From Mimachlamys varia (taxonomy: Eukaryota; Mollusca; Bivalvia; Pectinida; Pectinidae), in contig OX392532.1 of assembly GCA_947623455.1 (NCBI GenBank), forward strand, positions 52,889,058 through 52,953,057: 64,000 nt of DNA. Reading direction: 5' to 3'. Below are positions 23,857-35,800 of this stretch, piece by piece. Positions within the stretch are counted from its first letter, which is position 1. Every line of letters starts with the position of its first letter. The position numbers and the translations under genes are program-made. The notes beneath the pieces are model-generated. The model was not told the origin of the DNA and searched no databases. It saw only the letters and a program-made list of their open reading frames with translations.

Positions 23857-24637
23857 GTTTTGACTACTTGTCCAAACCGGCGAATGTCCAGGAAGTGCGA
23901 CTCACAGCGCCATCTCTTGGTAAGGGAGAGCACTTCTGACAGGTGGTCGTTTTTGATTCGTCAGTTTTTATGGATCTTGCATTGTACATCGATTGTTAGG
24001 TGTAGGTTTTGCTTCCCGGTTTCGTTTTCTGTGACGGATTTCGTTGTGATTGTTTTACATCCGTAACGATTTATAGTAGTACAATAACGATATGAGTTTA
24101 TTGGTAGTTGTCATGGTAATCATAATAGCTAGAATATTAAAAAAATGTGTTATCAACGCCCTTTTCAATCAATATATAGTTTAAATTTCATAGTGCTATA
24201 TAATGAGAGAGGGGGGAGGGTTACCTCCATATTAATTGTTATATAAATATTGTTAATACTTTTACACTTTCTCTACTATTTACACATTCACTCTATCATT
24301 ACACAGTTAAAATACATAAAGAATAATTTTATGATAAATGGAAATATTTTTATCAAGTGATTTGGACCTGTCTCCATGGCTAAAGCAATTAACTGAAAAT
24401 CATTTACATGATTTAATGATTGATCGCTCTTTTAAAGTCATAAATCCTCATTTTATAATCTAAGCAAACCCGACATAGAAATGTCTATACTAGGAGTGAT
24501 ATTTACACGTACAGCGAGAGAATTGTTCTTCATCTAATTTTTTAACAACTGTTAATACATGGCCGTCAAGAGCTTTTGATCTAGATATATATATAAATAA
24601 CACGGAAAGGAAGACAATTTGATGACTCGTGCATCTG
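23857..24637. other. Malectin upstream region, no other gene seen
   Basis: Probably holds the malectin promoter and 5' UTR (leftward transcription). No TATA box or other site could be assigned. The 68-codon plus-strand frame from 23860 shows no family signature. Confidence 0.45.
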
Positions 24638-24794
24638 ACTTATTTTCAGTTCTTTGGAATTTTTGTGTCAAGAGTTTCTTGTTAGTTACCGCTCAGGTTT
24701 ACTCCGTTTTAGGCTTATTTTTGCATGGTTATCAACCGGATTTTTTTTCAGAATGACGAAAAATTTCCTGAAGCTACGTATATTGGACCTTTAA
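24638..24794 (-). mobile_element. Truncated copy of the TTAA-flanked MITE
   Basis: Reverse complement of the left half of the MITE at 26456-26847: it shares the tagttaccgctca, ttttaggcttatttttgcat, ggttatcaac and acgtatattgg-ccttt motifs and keeps the TTAA at 24791-24794. The distal half is missing. Confidence 0.75.
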
Positions 24795-24861
24795 GCACGG
24801 TACAATTACGACAGGAAATTCACATTTTAACCCTCGGATCAACAATACTAAGTGTATATGA

Positions 24862-24925
24862 TACCAGGGACGTATATATATATCATATGTGAGACTCACA
24901 TATATACGTATGTCCCTGATGATAC
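24862..24925. other. Hairpin-forming palindrome
   Basis: The arms ccagggacgtatatata... and ...tatatacgtatgtccctg meet at tatgtgag-a-ctcacata. A stem of about 25 bp. Confidence 0.7.
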
Positions 24926-24994
24926 ATTGTTTAATATATTATAAATAACACGGAAACACAATTGACGAAGGAAGACAATTTTTTGATTCGTGCC

Positions 24995-25070
24995 AATTGT
25001 CAAATTTTCAACGCTATCCACCCCTTTATCAAGACGCATAAAATACACGTTACATCACATAAATAGAATG
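24995..25070. repeat. Dispersed repeat, copy B
   Basis: Second copy of the element at 23040-23145, ending in tacacgttacatcaca. A shorter related piece (aataacacggaaa, aggaagacaattt) lies at about 24595-24625 and 24950-24985. Confidence 0.6.
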
Positions 25071-25861
25071 TACATATAAAACATGAAACAATTTTAGATT
25101 TAAATGCTAAATGTTGTATATAATTAGAGACGTGCGTCTCTGATATAATCCCTTCAGCTGATCGGACGCCGAAGGTAACAAAGAAACATCCTAAGGAGAT
25201 GTTTAGAAAATATCAATATAGCAAAAAATGTTGTTACTAATCGTGAAGGACAGCCACTGAGCGTATCTATTAGGTAGTTTTTAACCATTTGTATCAGATT
25301 GGGTCGACCCCGAGAAAGTCAGAGTCGGTACATATTCGTCCCACTCGAAATAAAAAAAAATAGATGTTAATATTCTGAAAATATTTCGTCAAAAGTTACA
25401 TAAAAGTATGCTAAACAAGTATAAAAAGTTAATAAGGAAGAAATACATTAGTGGCGGGCAAATAAAGGTTTTAAAAAAATGGTCGAATAGTCTGGTGCAT
25501 GGTGACAATCCCGAGAAAAAATTGAACGGTTTGAATTCCGAAATTATGCTGTCAGTAGTAAAATGAAAGCCCATTGAAATAAAATAAAAAGTTATTAGAA
25601 AGAAAATATATAGATTCAATCCAACAAAGGTTTCAGAAAGTTGCCGAATGGTCGAGTATTCGCAATCTGATCAAAATCATATCTTGATATCCGCGCCGTT
25701 CCGTAAACTTCTCTCTGTTGCGTTAAGATCTGAGAAAATCCCATATAGGGGTCATGTCCCGATGACCTTTTGCATAGGCCAATCAAATTACTACTGCCAT
25801 GCAGAATCTTGACAGTGAATTTTTGAGGTGACAAAGCTTGCATAATCGCATTTGTCCGTTT
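25070..25861. other. Intergenic, no gene seen
   Basis: AT-rich. Two loosely similar segments (about 25415-25500 and 25585-25665, sharing 'aagttaataag', 'caaataaaggtttt' and 'tggtcga') suggest an old local duplication. Confidence 0.4.
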
Positions 25862-26030
25862 AGTCATTTCGTCACCAAAAGTTCATGTTGAATAATGTGA
25901 CGAAATGACTTGCTGCACGATGACAGGTCATTGGAAAATTATTTTAGTGTTAAGTAAAGAGACGACACAAAGGTGACCTCTTATGGGATGTTGTCAGATC
26001 CTTGTAAAACGGAGTGAGAACAAGGATCTG
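25862..26030. other. Two perfect hairpins in tandem
   Basis: agtcatttcgtcac (25862-25875) pairs perfectly with gtgacgaaatgact (25897-25910), loop 21 nt. cagatccttgt (25995-26005) pairs perfectly with acaaggatctg (26020-26030), loop 14 nt. Confidence 0.75.
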
Positions 26031-26455
26031 TATTTTAATCAGATTGGAGTATTCGGGGTTTCCGAGTGTCGATTCAAACAACTCGGTCCCGCCAAAAAAA
26101 TTGTCCCAAAACGTATTTAAAAGAGAAAAAAAAATTTAAATTGGCGGTTACATTAGGCTGGAATGAAAATATGACTTTTTACTTGCATAAACATTGTAAT
26201 TGAATTAAATTTTGAGACAGAATAACAAAAATATACTTTTATAGGGAATTTGCTTGCTGCAGGGACCCCCACATGGTTATGGGGTGTAATGTACCGACTA
26301 TTAGATTTATCTGATCCTCCTGGTGTATAGCATGTACAGATCATCTCTCGTTCATGCCGAGTGGGTAGCTGGTTTGGAGTTGGTTTATCCAGTGACGTTC
26401 CTTGTTGATGCGTTGCTGGTCACCCCAAATTATTTATTCATGTCGTTAACCGATG

Positions 26456-26847
26456 TTAAAGGCCCGATATACGTAACTTCAGGAAATCTTTCGGGATACT
26501 GAAAAATTATGAAAAAATTCCAGTTGATAACCATGCAAAAATAAGCCTAAAACGAAGTAAACATGAGCGGTAACTAACAAGTAATTATTGACATAAAAAT
26601 TCAAAGAATTGAAAATAGTTCAGGTCGGGCCCACTTCAACAACAAACCGAACGCAGAAGACCATTGGAAATGTATGCCTGTTTACAAATACCGCGTTTCA
26701 ACTGCTGCTGAACCGGTAACCGCGTACGAATTCATCTTGAACATTGCTGATATCAGTTAATTTTAACTAAATCTGTAAATGTAATAAGTTATTAGGCTTG
26801 ATTTTCGCGTCAAGTTTTGCCGAAAGTTACGTATATTGGGCCTTTAA
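26456..26847. mobile_element. 392-bp MITE with 20-bp TIRs and TTAA target duplication
   Basis: TTAA at 26456-26459 is followed by aggcccgatatacgtaactt. The right end in reverse complement reads aggcccaatatacgtaactt and is followed by TTAA at 26844-26847. Only one of the twenty bases differs. TTAA duplications point to piggyBac or Kolobok transposition. No open frame, so non-autonomous. Confidence 0.88.
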
Positions 26848-27097
26848 AGATAATATTATACTTACTTATTCTATAATTTAGATAACGGTGTTGACACAGT
26901 TGAAGTTCCATGAAGAAATATAAAGGTAAAGAAAATGATCTGCGTGGTTACCAAGCTGGAGTTTCTAAGGTTTGTGATGTACGTTTTGTAGTGAGTAAGG
27001 ATTGTGTTTACTCTCCATCTGGGTCAGCATTGTTATAGAATTGTTACCAAGCTATTCTTATTATGTTTATTTAAGTAAGTCTTAGTTAACTCACCCC

Positions 27098-27114
27098 CCC
27101 CCCCCCAACCCCCC
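27098..27114. repeat. Poly-C run
   Basis: C-rich run broken by 'aa' just before the SINE head. Length probably unreliable. Confidence 0.6.
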
Positions 27115-27143
27115 ACCTGTCCACTCTTCCTATCTCTCTTGGG

Positions 27144-27365
27144 TGTGGTCGGGTGGTGCAGTGGATAGCGCACTTGCCTTTCACGAAGGCGGCCGGGGTT
27201 CGATTCCCCGACTGGACGTGAAAAGGTATGGGGTAACCTGCCCGACCACTTGGTTTATATATTTCATGTTGCGCTATATATTTATATTTTGTACACTGTA
27301 TATTATTATGGAAATGGCAAATCTAGATTGCAATAACTTGTGCCCAATCCTTTTGTGAATATTTT
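27144..27365 (+). mobile_element. tRNA-derived SINE (diverged tail)
   Basis: The head resembles a tRNA gene: an A-box-like tggtgcagtggatag, an anticodon-like arm tgcct-ttcacga-aggcg, and a B box ggttcgattcc at 27197-27207. The same head occurs at 50707. It is followed by a non-tRNA body and 'aataaaatatg', so it is a SINE and not a tRNA gene. Confidence 0.8.
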
Positions 27366-27394
27366 GCAATAAAATATGTTTAATTCATAATTCA

Positions 27395-27600
27395 GTCGAT
27401 GAAGCAGAAGAAACAGATCCTTTTGGAACGCCTTGTATATTTTCTTTCAAAAACACCTTGCAACATTTCTTGCGGAACACCTGGTAAAATATTTTCTTTC
27501 TGGTGATCACCTGGTGGTATTTACTTTGTATTTTTAAGCGTCTCCACATGTCTTGGTGTGCTGGTATTTTACTGTGTTTGTCTGAAGGGTTTTGACTGTC
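27395..27600 (+). mobile_element. Degenerate Penelope-like 3'-end fragment
   Basis: gatgaagcagaagaaacaga, ttttggaacgcctt and a repeated 'ggaacacctgg' recall the 3' UTR at 7585-7790, with internal duplications. Weak. Confidence 0.35.
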
Positions 27601-27654
27601 TAATCCGCTAAATATAGGATTGTAATGTTACAGGACCATCAGCAAGCCGAATTT

Positions 27655-28717
27655 ACTTAGTATAAACTTTATTTCATTCAATATACATCCGTTACATTCA
27701 ATTCAGCGAACACACTTAGGGATGAATTGGATTCGGAAACAAGTGTAAAACACTTATGTAAAATCCTTCTCCAGGACAGTAAACACATGAATTAAAATGA
27801 TACATCATGTATATATATATGTATAAGAAAAACAGTAACGTAATTACAGAAAAAGGTGGGATAGGAAAGTGGGAAAGGTTTGAGAGGGGGGGGGGGGAGG
27901 GGGTTCAGCATGTCAGTTGAACAGAAAGTTATCGACAACTGTGCATTGAGATAAAAGATAATTCAGACAGGAAATCGGAGCATGAGCATCAGCCAAATCT
28001 CTTGGAGCTAATTATGAAATTTGAACACATAAACAGATAAGAGCATTTTGGTCATCAGTCAGTTAATCATTCCCAAACAACAGTACTCGAGTTGTGATAG
28101 GACAGGTTATTTCAATAAAGATTCGTGCTCGAAGTTGAAAGTAACGACGACAGCGTAACAAGAAGTGGTCATTGGTTTCGTTTACGTTATTACATGGACA
28201 GAGAGGACTGTCAATAAGATTTATACGGAACAAGTAAAATCATAGCATAGAGAATCTGACCGATCCTGCTACCACTATAATAGAAAGAAGGGACAATAAT
28301 ATTAGGTTCATTTAAATGTTTTTTAAGTCTGGGTAATGCTGGATCACATTTAATGAAGTCAGGAAGGGAGTTCCAGGGGCGAATTACAGAAGGCAAAAAC
28401 GATTTTTTATATAAACTTGTGTGACAAGTGATAGGACGAAAGTTATCAGCAACACGGGTATTGTGGTTATGTATTCGGTTATTACGTGAGGGAAGGATGT
28501 CATGAAGGAATTGGGGCGCAATACCATGAACCATTTTATGAAACTGTATTAATATATGTTGTTGTCGTCTTCGTTCAAGGGGAAGCCAGCCTGTTTCAGT
28601 ACTAGTTAGTCTAGTGGCATCAGTAACAATACGTGCTGCTTCTGACTGAATATTTTCAAGAAGGTCGGATTGAGCCTGTGTGAGACCACAGTTGCTTGAG
28701 TTTCTGTCAGTATACAA
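27655..28717 (-). mobile_element. 3' end of a non-LTR retrotransposon (LINE), decayed
   Basis: The minus strand encodes the C-terminal region typical of LINE polymerases: LLENIQSEAARIVTDATRL, WLPLERRR, FHKMVHGIAPQFLHDILPS, NTRVADNF, SFLPSVIRPWNSLPDFIK. The frame breaks at about 28225. In another frame it continues with PLCPCNNVNETNDHFLLRCR, a Cys/His motif expected at this point, to about 28050. The 3' end near 27660 has aataaagttta. Frameshifted and 5'-truncated. Confidence 0.8.
28211..28717 (-). pseudogene. LINE ORF2 C-terminal fragment
   Basis: A 168-codon open piece of the LINE described above. Its first eight or so codons come from an abutting repeat (28680-28765), not from the LINE. 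It is not a host gene. Confidence 0.75.
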
Positions 28718-28765
28718 AAAAATGTTTTTATATATATGACACCTTCCACGCTACGGAGTAGTTTT
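28680..28765 (-). repeat. Repeat X, copy 1, abutting the LINE remnant
   Basis: On the minus strand: gtagcgtggaaggtgtcata ... tactgacagaaactcaagca, actgtgg. The same sequence lies at 52125-52243 on the plus strand, also against a LINE fragment. Confidence 0.65.
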
Positions 28766-29679
28766 ACAAAAAGATTTTCCGAAATAATAAAGACAGTATA
28801 TATAGGCTGATTTTGATTGTATTGGAGGCTATGATCCTACATCACATCAGAGTGGTAAAAAGATAGTTGTATCATGCATACTCTTGTTAACAATGATTAA
28901 GTGGTGTTATTTTTTAGTAACGGATGTGATGTGTCAAACATAAAAAAACATAATTCACTTTCTTCAAATGTTTTTATTGGGTTGCAAAGGAATTTTTAAA
29001 ATCCATTGACAAAACACTTCAATTTCATGAACATTTGATTTACTTTTACATTTAAACTATTGAATTAAAGGATGTTTACAGAGTACTGTCATAGAGCTGT
29101 TGTTTTTCTTTTTCCCCCTTCTAAATGCAATTTCAAAAACATGAATTTTGTTTATACACCATTCAAAAACATCATGCCTTGCTGAAAAACAATCTGTATG
29201 TCCATATTGAGATACATCTTTATCATATTTTGAAAAGGATAAGTAACGTATGTGATATTGACTTTGTAACGGATGTGATGTAACTGATGTGATTGTTGAC
29301 ATCTATATTTTTATTCCAGTCCAAATTTTGTTAACTTCAAAAGTTGTACTATAAAGAATTTACTGAACAATTAGTAATGACAAGCCTTTTCTGTAAAAGA
29401 ATCATAATTACATATCTATAAAATCCAAAGTACATATTACTTCAAAATCTTGGGGTGGGATGGGGTGGGGTGGGGTGCGGACACAGACGCTACAGCTGTA
29501 CATGGGGTACAGCACTAGCTCATTGTTACTCAGATCAAAATTTAAATTATTTAAATCATAACCAAATTCAGTTTAGTACAAACTAAGACCAAAGAGACAC
29601 TAGGTGTGTATATCTTCAAACTTTCATTGTCCAATCACCAAAATTAACAGTGCACAACGTAAAAAGGAGCCCAAGGTTC
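28766..29679. other. Downstream of the giant-repeat gene, no other gene seen
   Basis: Likely includes that gene's 3' UTR near 29680. It contains (ggggt)n at about 29450-29480 and two copies of taacggatgtgatgt (about 28918 and 29268). Confidence 0.45.
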
Positions 29680-29868
29680 TCAGTTCTTAAAAATCAAGAT
29701 TTCTTTTCCTCTTTTATTTTCTTTTATGGAAGGAGGTGGTAAAGATCTTTCAATCGATGTTATTAACTCCCAGCTGGTGTCTTCTTGAAGTGGCCAAGTA
29801 TAAATATCCTCCTTTGGATCACGTTTGAGGTATTTTACGAACACCTCATTACCATCAAGCTCCAGGAT
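29680..29868 (-). CDS. Giant-repeat gene, terminal exon
   Basis: 189 nt, 62 codons plus TGA (29680-29682); acceptor ttgtcttttag. Encodes ILELDGNEVFVKYLKRD, EDIYTWPLQEDTSW and SIERSLPPPS, with a basic end. An intact, protein-like sequence after 14 kb of repeats argues that the array lies within a real transcription unit. Confidence 0.65.
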   Translation of the reverse strand: MLELDGNEVFVKYLKRDPKEDIYTWPLQEDTSWELITSIERSLPPPSIKENKRGKEILIFKN

Positions 29869-32800
29869 CTAAAAGACAATTTTTAAAAAGTTAAAATCTA
29901 TGCAAATACATCCATGTATCCATATTATTTACCAACAGTATACCTTGTACGACTTATTTTGATGAAATGCATAAGATTTTTAATACTTTCTTTTCCTTTT
30001 TAACTTTCAAGGCATTTCCACATTTTACACACGTTGCAATGAACTATCAGAAACATTCACTGTACTCAGTATAAGTAATTATATATTAGTGCATTTGCAG
30101 GAACAGTAACAAAAGCTGAAATTCCTTAAGCTGAAAGAAAAAAGAACTCTGAACAGTAAAACAACAAGGGCAACGTAAACATTTCTGAACACCAACCATT
30201 ACCTGAGCCACAAATGGTCTCTGAGATTTCCCAACAGGGAGTAGGACAACTACAAATTCAAATAGCCTGAAAAATGCACCAGATTGTGGATTCAATAAAT
30301 ATCATGTTATTGTTATTCTACAATTTTCTTTTTGTCGTTTTATTATATGACAATGAAAGTAAACAGTAACGTCTTGGCTTAGACTTATATTTACCTATAT
30401 TCTGGCACATGGTCATTGTCAGCATCTGCTTCAAACTGACCTGTCTTATCGTTGCTGGAAAAGAGGAAATTGCCATTAAAACAAACAACTGATCGAAAAA
30501 AACGATTATTCTTCATTTTAGAAAGTACAATATTAATTTTAAACTAACTGAGGTCATTTAAAAAAATCTATGTATAATGTGTTTGTACAATTCCAGCAGA
30601 AAGCAAAAACAAATACCAGTACATTACAATCTCTGAAATATACCTTTTAATGTAGTCTCTAGTATGGTCAAAATGTAGACCTGTGGTGTCCTCATATAGA
30701 CCTGCAGTGTCCTCATCAACATGTAGACCTGTAGTGTCCTCATCAACATGTAGACCTGTGGTGTCCTCATCAACATGTAGACCTGTAGTGTCCTTAGTTA
30801 GACCTGTGGTGTCCTCATCAACATGTAGACCTGTGGTGTCCTCATCAACATGTAGACCTGTAGTGTCCTTAGTTAGATCTGTGGTGTCCTCATCAACATG
30901 TAGACCTGTGGTGTCCTCATCAACATGTAGACCTGTAGTGTCCTTAGGTAGACCTGTAGTGTCCTCATCAACATGTAGACCTGTAGTGTCCTTAGTTAGG
31001 CCTGTGGTGTCCTCATCAACATGTAGACCTGTAGTGTCCTTAGTTAGGCCTGAGGTGTCATCATCAACATGTAGACCTGTAGTGTCCTTGGTTAGACCTG
31101 TAGTGTCCTCATCAACATGTAGACCTGTAGTGTCCTTAGTTAGGCCTGAGATGTCCTCATCAACATGTAGACCTGTAGTGTCCTTAGCTAGGCCTGTGGT
31201 GTCCTCATCAACATGTAGACCTGTAGTGTCCTTAGTTAGGCCTGTGGTGTCCTCGTCAACATGTAGACCTGTAGTGCCCTTAGTTAGGCCTGTGGTGTCC
31301 TCATCAACATGTAGAACTGTAGTGTCCTTAGGTAGACCTGTAGTGTCCTTAGGTAGACCTGTAGTGTCCTTAGGTAGACCTGTAGTGTCCTTAGTAAGGC
31401 CTGTGGTGTCCTCATCAACATGTAGACCTGTAGTGTCCTTAGTTAGGCCTGAGGTGTCATCATCAACATGTAGACCTGTAGTGTCCTTAGTTAGACCTGT
31501 AGTGTCCTCATCAACATGTAGACCTGTAGTGTCCTTAGTTAGGCCTGAGGTGTCCTCATCAACATGTAGACCTGTAGTGTCCTTAGTTAGGCATGAGGTG
31601 ACCTCATCAACATGTAGACATGTAGTGTCCTTGGTTAGACCTGTGGTGTCCTCATCAACATGTAGACCTGTAGTGTCCTTAGATAGACCTGTAGTGTCCT
31701 CATCAACATGTAGACCTGTAGTGTCCTTAGTTAGGCCTGAGATGTCCTCATCAACATGTAGACCTGTAGTGTCCTTAGTAAGGCCTGAGGTGTCCTCATC
31801 AACATGTAGAACTGTAGTGTCCTCATCAACATGTAGACCTGTAGTGTCCTTGGTAAGGCCTGAGGTGTCCTCATCAACATGTAGAACTGTAGTGTCCTCA
31901 TCAACATGTAGACCTGTAGTGTCCTTAGTTAGACCTGTGGTGTCATCATCAACATGTAGAACTGTAGTGTCCTTAGGTAGACCTGTAGTGTCCTCATCAA
32001 CATGTAGACCTGTGGAGTCCTTAGTTAGACCTGTGGTGTCCTCATCAACATGTAGACCTGTAGTGTCCTTAGTTAGGCCGGAGGTGTCCTCATCAACATG
32101 TAGACCTGTGGAGTCCTTAGTTGGACCTGTGGTGTCCTCATCAACATGTAGACCTGTAGTGTCTTTAGTTAGGCCTGAGGTGTCCTCATCAACATGTAGA
32201 CCTATAGTGTCTTTAGCTAGGCCTGAGGTGACCTCATCAACATGTAGACCTGTGGAGTCCTTAGGTAGACCTGTAGTGTCCTCATCAACATGTAGACCTG
32301 TGGAGTCCTTAGGTAGACCTGTAGTGTCCTCATCAACATGTAGACCTGTGGAGTCCTTAGTTAGGCCTGAGGTGTCCTCATCAACATGTAGACCTGTAGT
32401 GTCCTTAGTTAGACCTGTAGTGTCCTCATCAACATGTAGAACTGTAGCGTCCTTAGTTAGGCCTGTAGTGTCCTCATCAACATGTAGACCTGTAGTGTCC
32501 TTAGTTAGGCCTGTAGTGTCCTCCTCAACATGTAGACCTGTAGTGTTCTTAGTTAGGCCTGTAGTGTCCTCATCAACATGTAGACCTGTAGTGTCCTTAG
32601 TTAGGCCTGTAGTGTCCTCATCAACATGTAGACCTGTAGTGTTCTTAGTTAGGCCTGTAGTGTCCTCATCAACATGTAGACCTGTAGTGTTCTTAGTTAG
32701 GCCTGTAGTGTCCTCATCAACATGTAGACCTGTAGTGTCCTTAGTTAGGCCTGAGGTGTCCTCATCAACATGTAGACCTGTAGTGTCTTTAGTTAGGCCT

Positions 32801-35800
32801 GTAGTGTCCTCATCAACATGTAGACCTGTAGTGTCCTTAGTTAGGCCTGTAGTGTCCTCCTCAACATGTAGACCTGTAGTGTTCTTAGTTAGACCTGAGG
32901 TGTCCTCATCAACATGTAGACCTGTAGTGTCCATAGTTAGACCTGAGGTGTCATCATCAACATGTAGACCTGTAGTGTCCTTAGTTAGACCTGTGGTGTC
33001 CTCATCAACATGTAGACCTGTAGTGTCCTTAGTTAGGCCTGAGGTGTCCTCATACACATGTAGACCTGTACATCCTTAGTTAGACTTGTCATTAACATGT
33101 AGACCTGAAGTGTCCTTAGTAAGACCTGTAGTGTCCTCATCAACATGTAAAACTGTAGTGTCCTTAGTTAGACTTGTGGTGTCCTCATCAACACATAGAC
33201 CTGTAATGTCCTTAGTTAGACCTGTAGTGTCCTTAGTTAGGCCTGATGTGTCCTCATCAACATGTAGACCTGTAGTGTCCTTAGTTAGACCTGTAGTGTC
33301 CTCATCAACATGTAGAACTGTAGTGTCCTCATCAACATGTAGACCTGTAGTGTCCTTAGTTAGGCCTGAGGTGTCCTCATCAACATGTAGACCTGTAGTG
33401 TCCTCATCAACATGTAGACCTGTAGTGTCCTTAGTTAGACCTGTGGTGTCATCATCAACATGTAGAACTGTAGTGTCCTTAGGTAGACCTGTGGTGTCCT
33501 CATCAACATGTAGACCTGTAGTGTCCTTAGTTAGGCCGGAGGTGTCCTCATCAACATGTAGACCTGTGGAGTCCTTAGTTAGACCTGTGGTGTCCTCATC
33601 AACATGTAGACCTGTGGAGTCCTTAGGTAGACCTGTAGTGTCCTCATCAACATGTAGACCTGTGGAGTCCTTAGTTAGACCTGTAGTGTCCTCATCAACA
33701 TGTAGACCTGTAGTGTCCTTAGTTAGACCTGTGGTGTCCTCATCAACATGTAGACGTGTAGTGTCCTCAGTTAGGCCTGAGGTGTCCTCATCAACATGTA
33801 GACCTGTGGAGTCCTTAGTTAGGCCTGATGTGTCCTCATCAACATGTAGAACTGTAGTTTCCTTAGTTAGGCCTGAGGTGACCTCATCAACATGTAGACC
33901 TGTAGTGTCCTTCGTTAGACCTGTGGTGTCCTCATCAACATGTAGACCTGTGAAGTCCTTAGTTAGACCTGTGGTGTCCTCATCAACATGTAGACCTGTA
34001 GTGTCCTTAGTTAGACCTGTGGTGTCCTCATCAACATGTAGACCTGTAGTGTCCTCATCAACATGTAGACCTGTAGTGTCCTCATCAACATGTAGACCTG
34101 TAGTGTCCTTAGTTAGATCTGTGGTGTCCTCATCAACATGTAGACCTGTGGAGTCCTTAGTTAGACCTGTGGTGTCCTCATCAACATGTAGACCTGTAGT
34201 GTCCTTAGTTAGACCTGTGGTGTCCTCATCAACATGTAGACCTGTAGTGTCCTTAGTTAGACCTGTAGTGTCCTCATCAACATGTAGAACTGTATTGTCC
34301 TTAGTTAGACCTGTGGTGTCCTCATCAACATGTAGACCTGTAGCGTCATCAGTTAGGCCTGAGGTGTCCTCATCAACATGTAGACCTGTAGTGTCCTTAG
34401 TTAGATCTGTGGTGTCCTCATCAACATGTAGACCTGTAGTGTCCTTAGTTAGATCTGTGGTGTCCTCATCAACATATAGACCTGTAGCGTCCTCAGTTAG
34501 GCCTGAGGTGTCCTCATCAACATGTAGACCTGTAGTGTCCTTAGTTAGACCTGTAGTGTCCTTCGTTAGACCTGTGGTGTCCTCATCAACATGTAGACCT
34601 GTAGTGTCCTTAGTTAGATCTGTGGTGTCCTCATCAACATGTAGACCTGTAGTGTCCTTAGTTAGACCTGTGGTGTCCTCATCAACATGTAGACCTGTAG
34701 TGTCCTTAGTTAGACCTGTGGTGTCCTCATCAACATGTAGAACTGTATTGTCCTTAGTTAGACCTGTGGTGTCCTCATCAACATGTAGACCTGTAGCGTC
34801 CTCAGTTAGGCCTGAGGTGTCCTCATCAACATGTAGACCTGTAGTGTCTTTAGTTAGGCCTGATGTGTCCTCATCAACATGTAGACCTGTAGTGTCTTTA
34901 GTTAGGCCTGTAGTGTCCTCATCAACATGTAGACCTATAGTGTCCTTAGTTAGGCCTGTAGTGTCCTCATCAACATGTAGACCTGTAGTGTCCTCAGTTA
35001 GACCTGAGGTGTCATCATCAACATGTAGACCTGTAGTGTCCTTAGTTAGACCTGTAGTGTCCTCATCAACATGTAGACCTGTAGTGTCCTTAGTTAGGCC
35101 TGAGGTATCCTCATCAACATGTAGACCTGTAGTGTCCTTAGTTAGGCCTGAGGTGACCTCATCAACATGTAGACCTGTAGTGTCCTTCGTTAGACCTGTG
35201 GTGTCCTCATCAACATGTAGACCTGTAGTGTCCTCATCAACATGTAGACCTGTAGTGTCCTTAGGTAGACCTGTGGTGTCCTCATCAACATGTAGACCTG
35301 TAGTGTCCTTAGTTAGACCTGTAGTGTCCTCATCAACATGTAGACCTGTAGTGTCCTTAGTTAGACCTGTAGTGTCCTCATCAACATGTAGACCTGTAGT
35401 GTCCTCAGTTAGGCCTGAGATGTCCTCATCAACATGTAGACCTGTAGTGTCCTTAGTTAGACCTGTCGTGTCCTCATCAACACGTAGACGTGTAGTGTCC
35501 TCAGTTAGACCTGAGGTGTCCTCATCAACATGTAGACCTGTAGTGTCTTTAGTTAGGCCTGATGTGTCCTCATCAACATGTAGACCTGTAGCGTCCTCAT
35601 CAACATGTAGAACTGTATTGTCCTTAGTTAGACCTGTGGTGTCCTCATCAACATGTAGAAATGTAGTGTCTTTAGTTAGGCCTGAGGTGTCCTCATCAAC
35701 ATGTAGACCTGTAGTGTCTTTAGTTAGGCCTGATGTGTCCTCATCAACATGTAGACCTGTGGTGTCCTCATCAACATGTAGAACTGTATTGTCCTTAGTT

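Noticed and set aside
27144..27215. A tRNA-Val-like gene
   Set aside because: A and B boxes are present but the acceptor ends do not pair well, and the same head with a shared body occurs at 50707, so it is a SINE.
28211..28717. A host gene of 168 aa
   Set aside because: The sequence is the C-terminus of a LINE polymerase, frameshifted and 5'-truncated.
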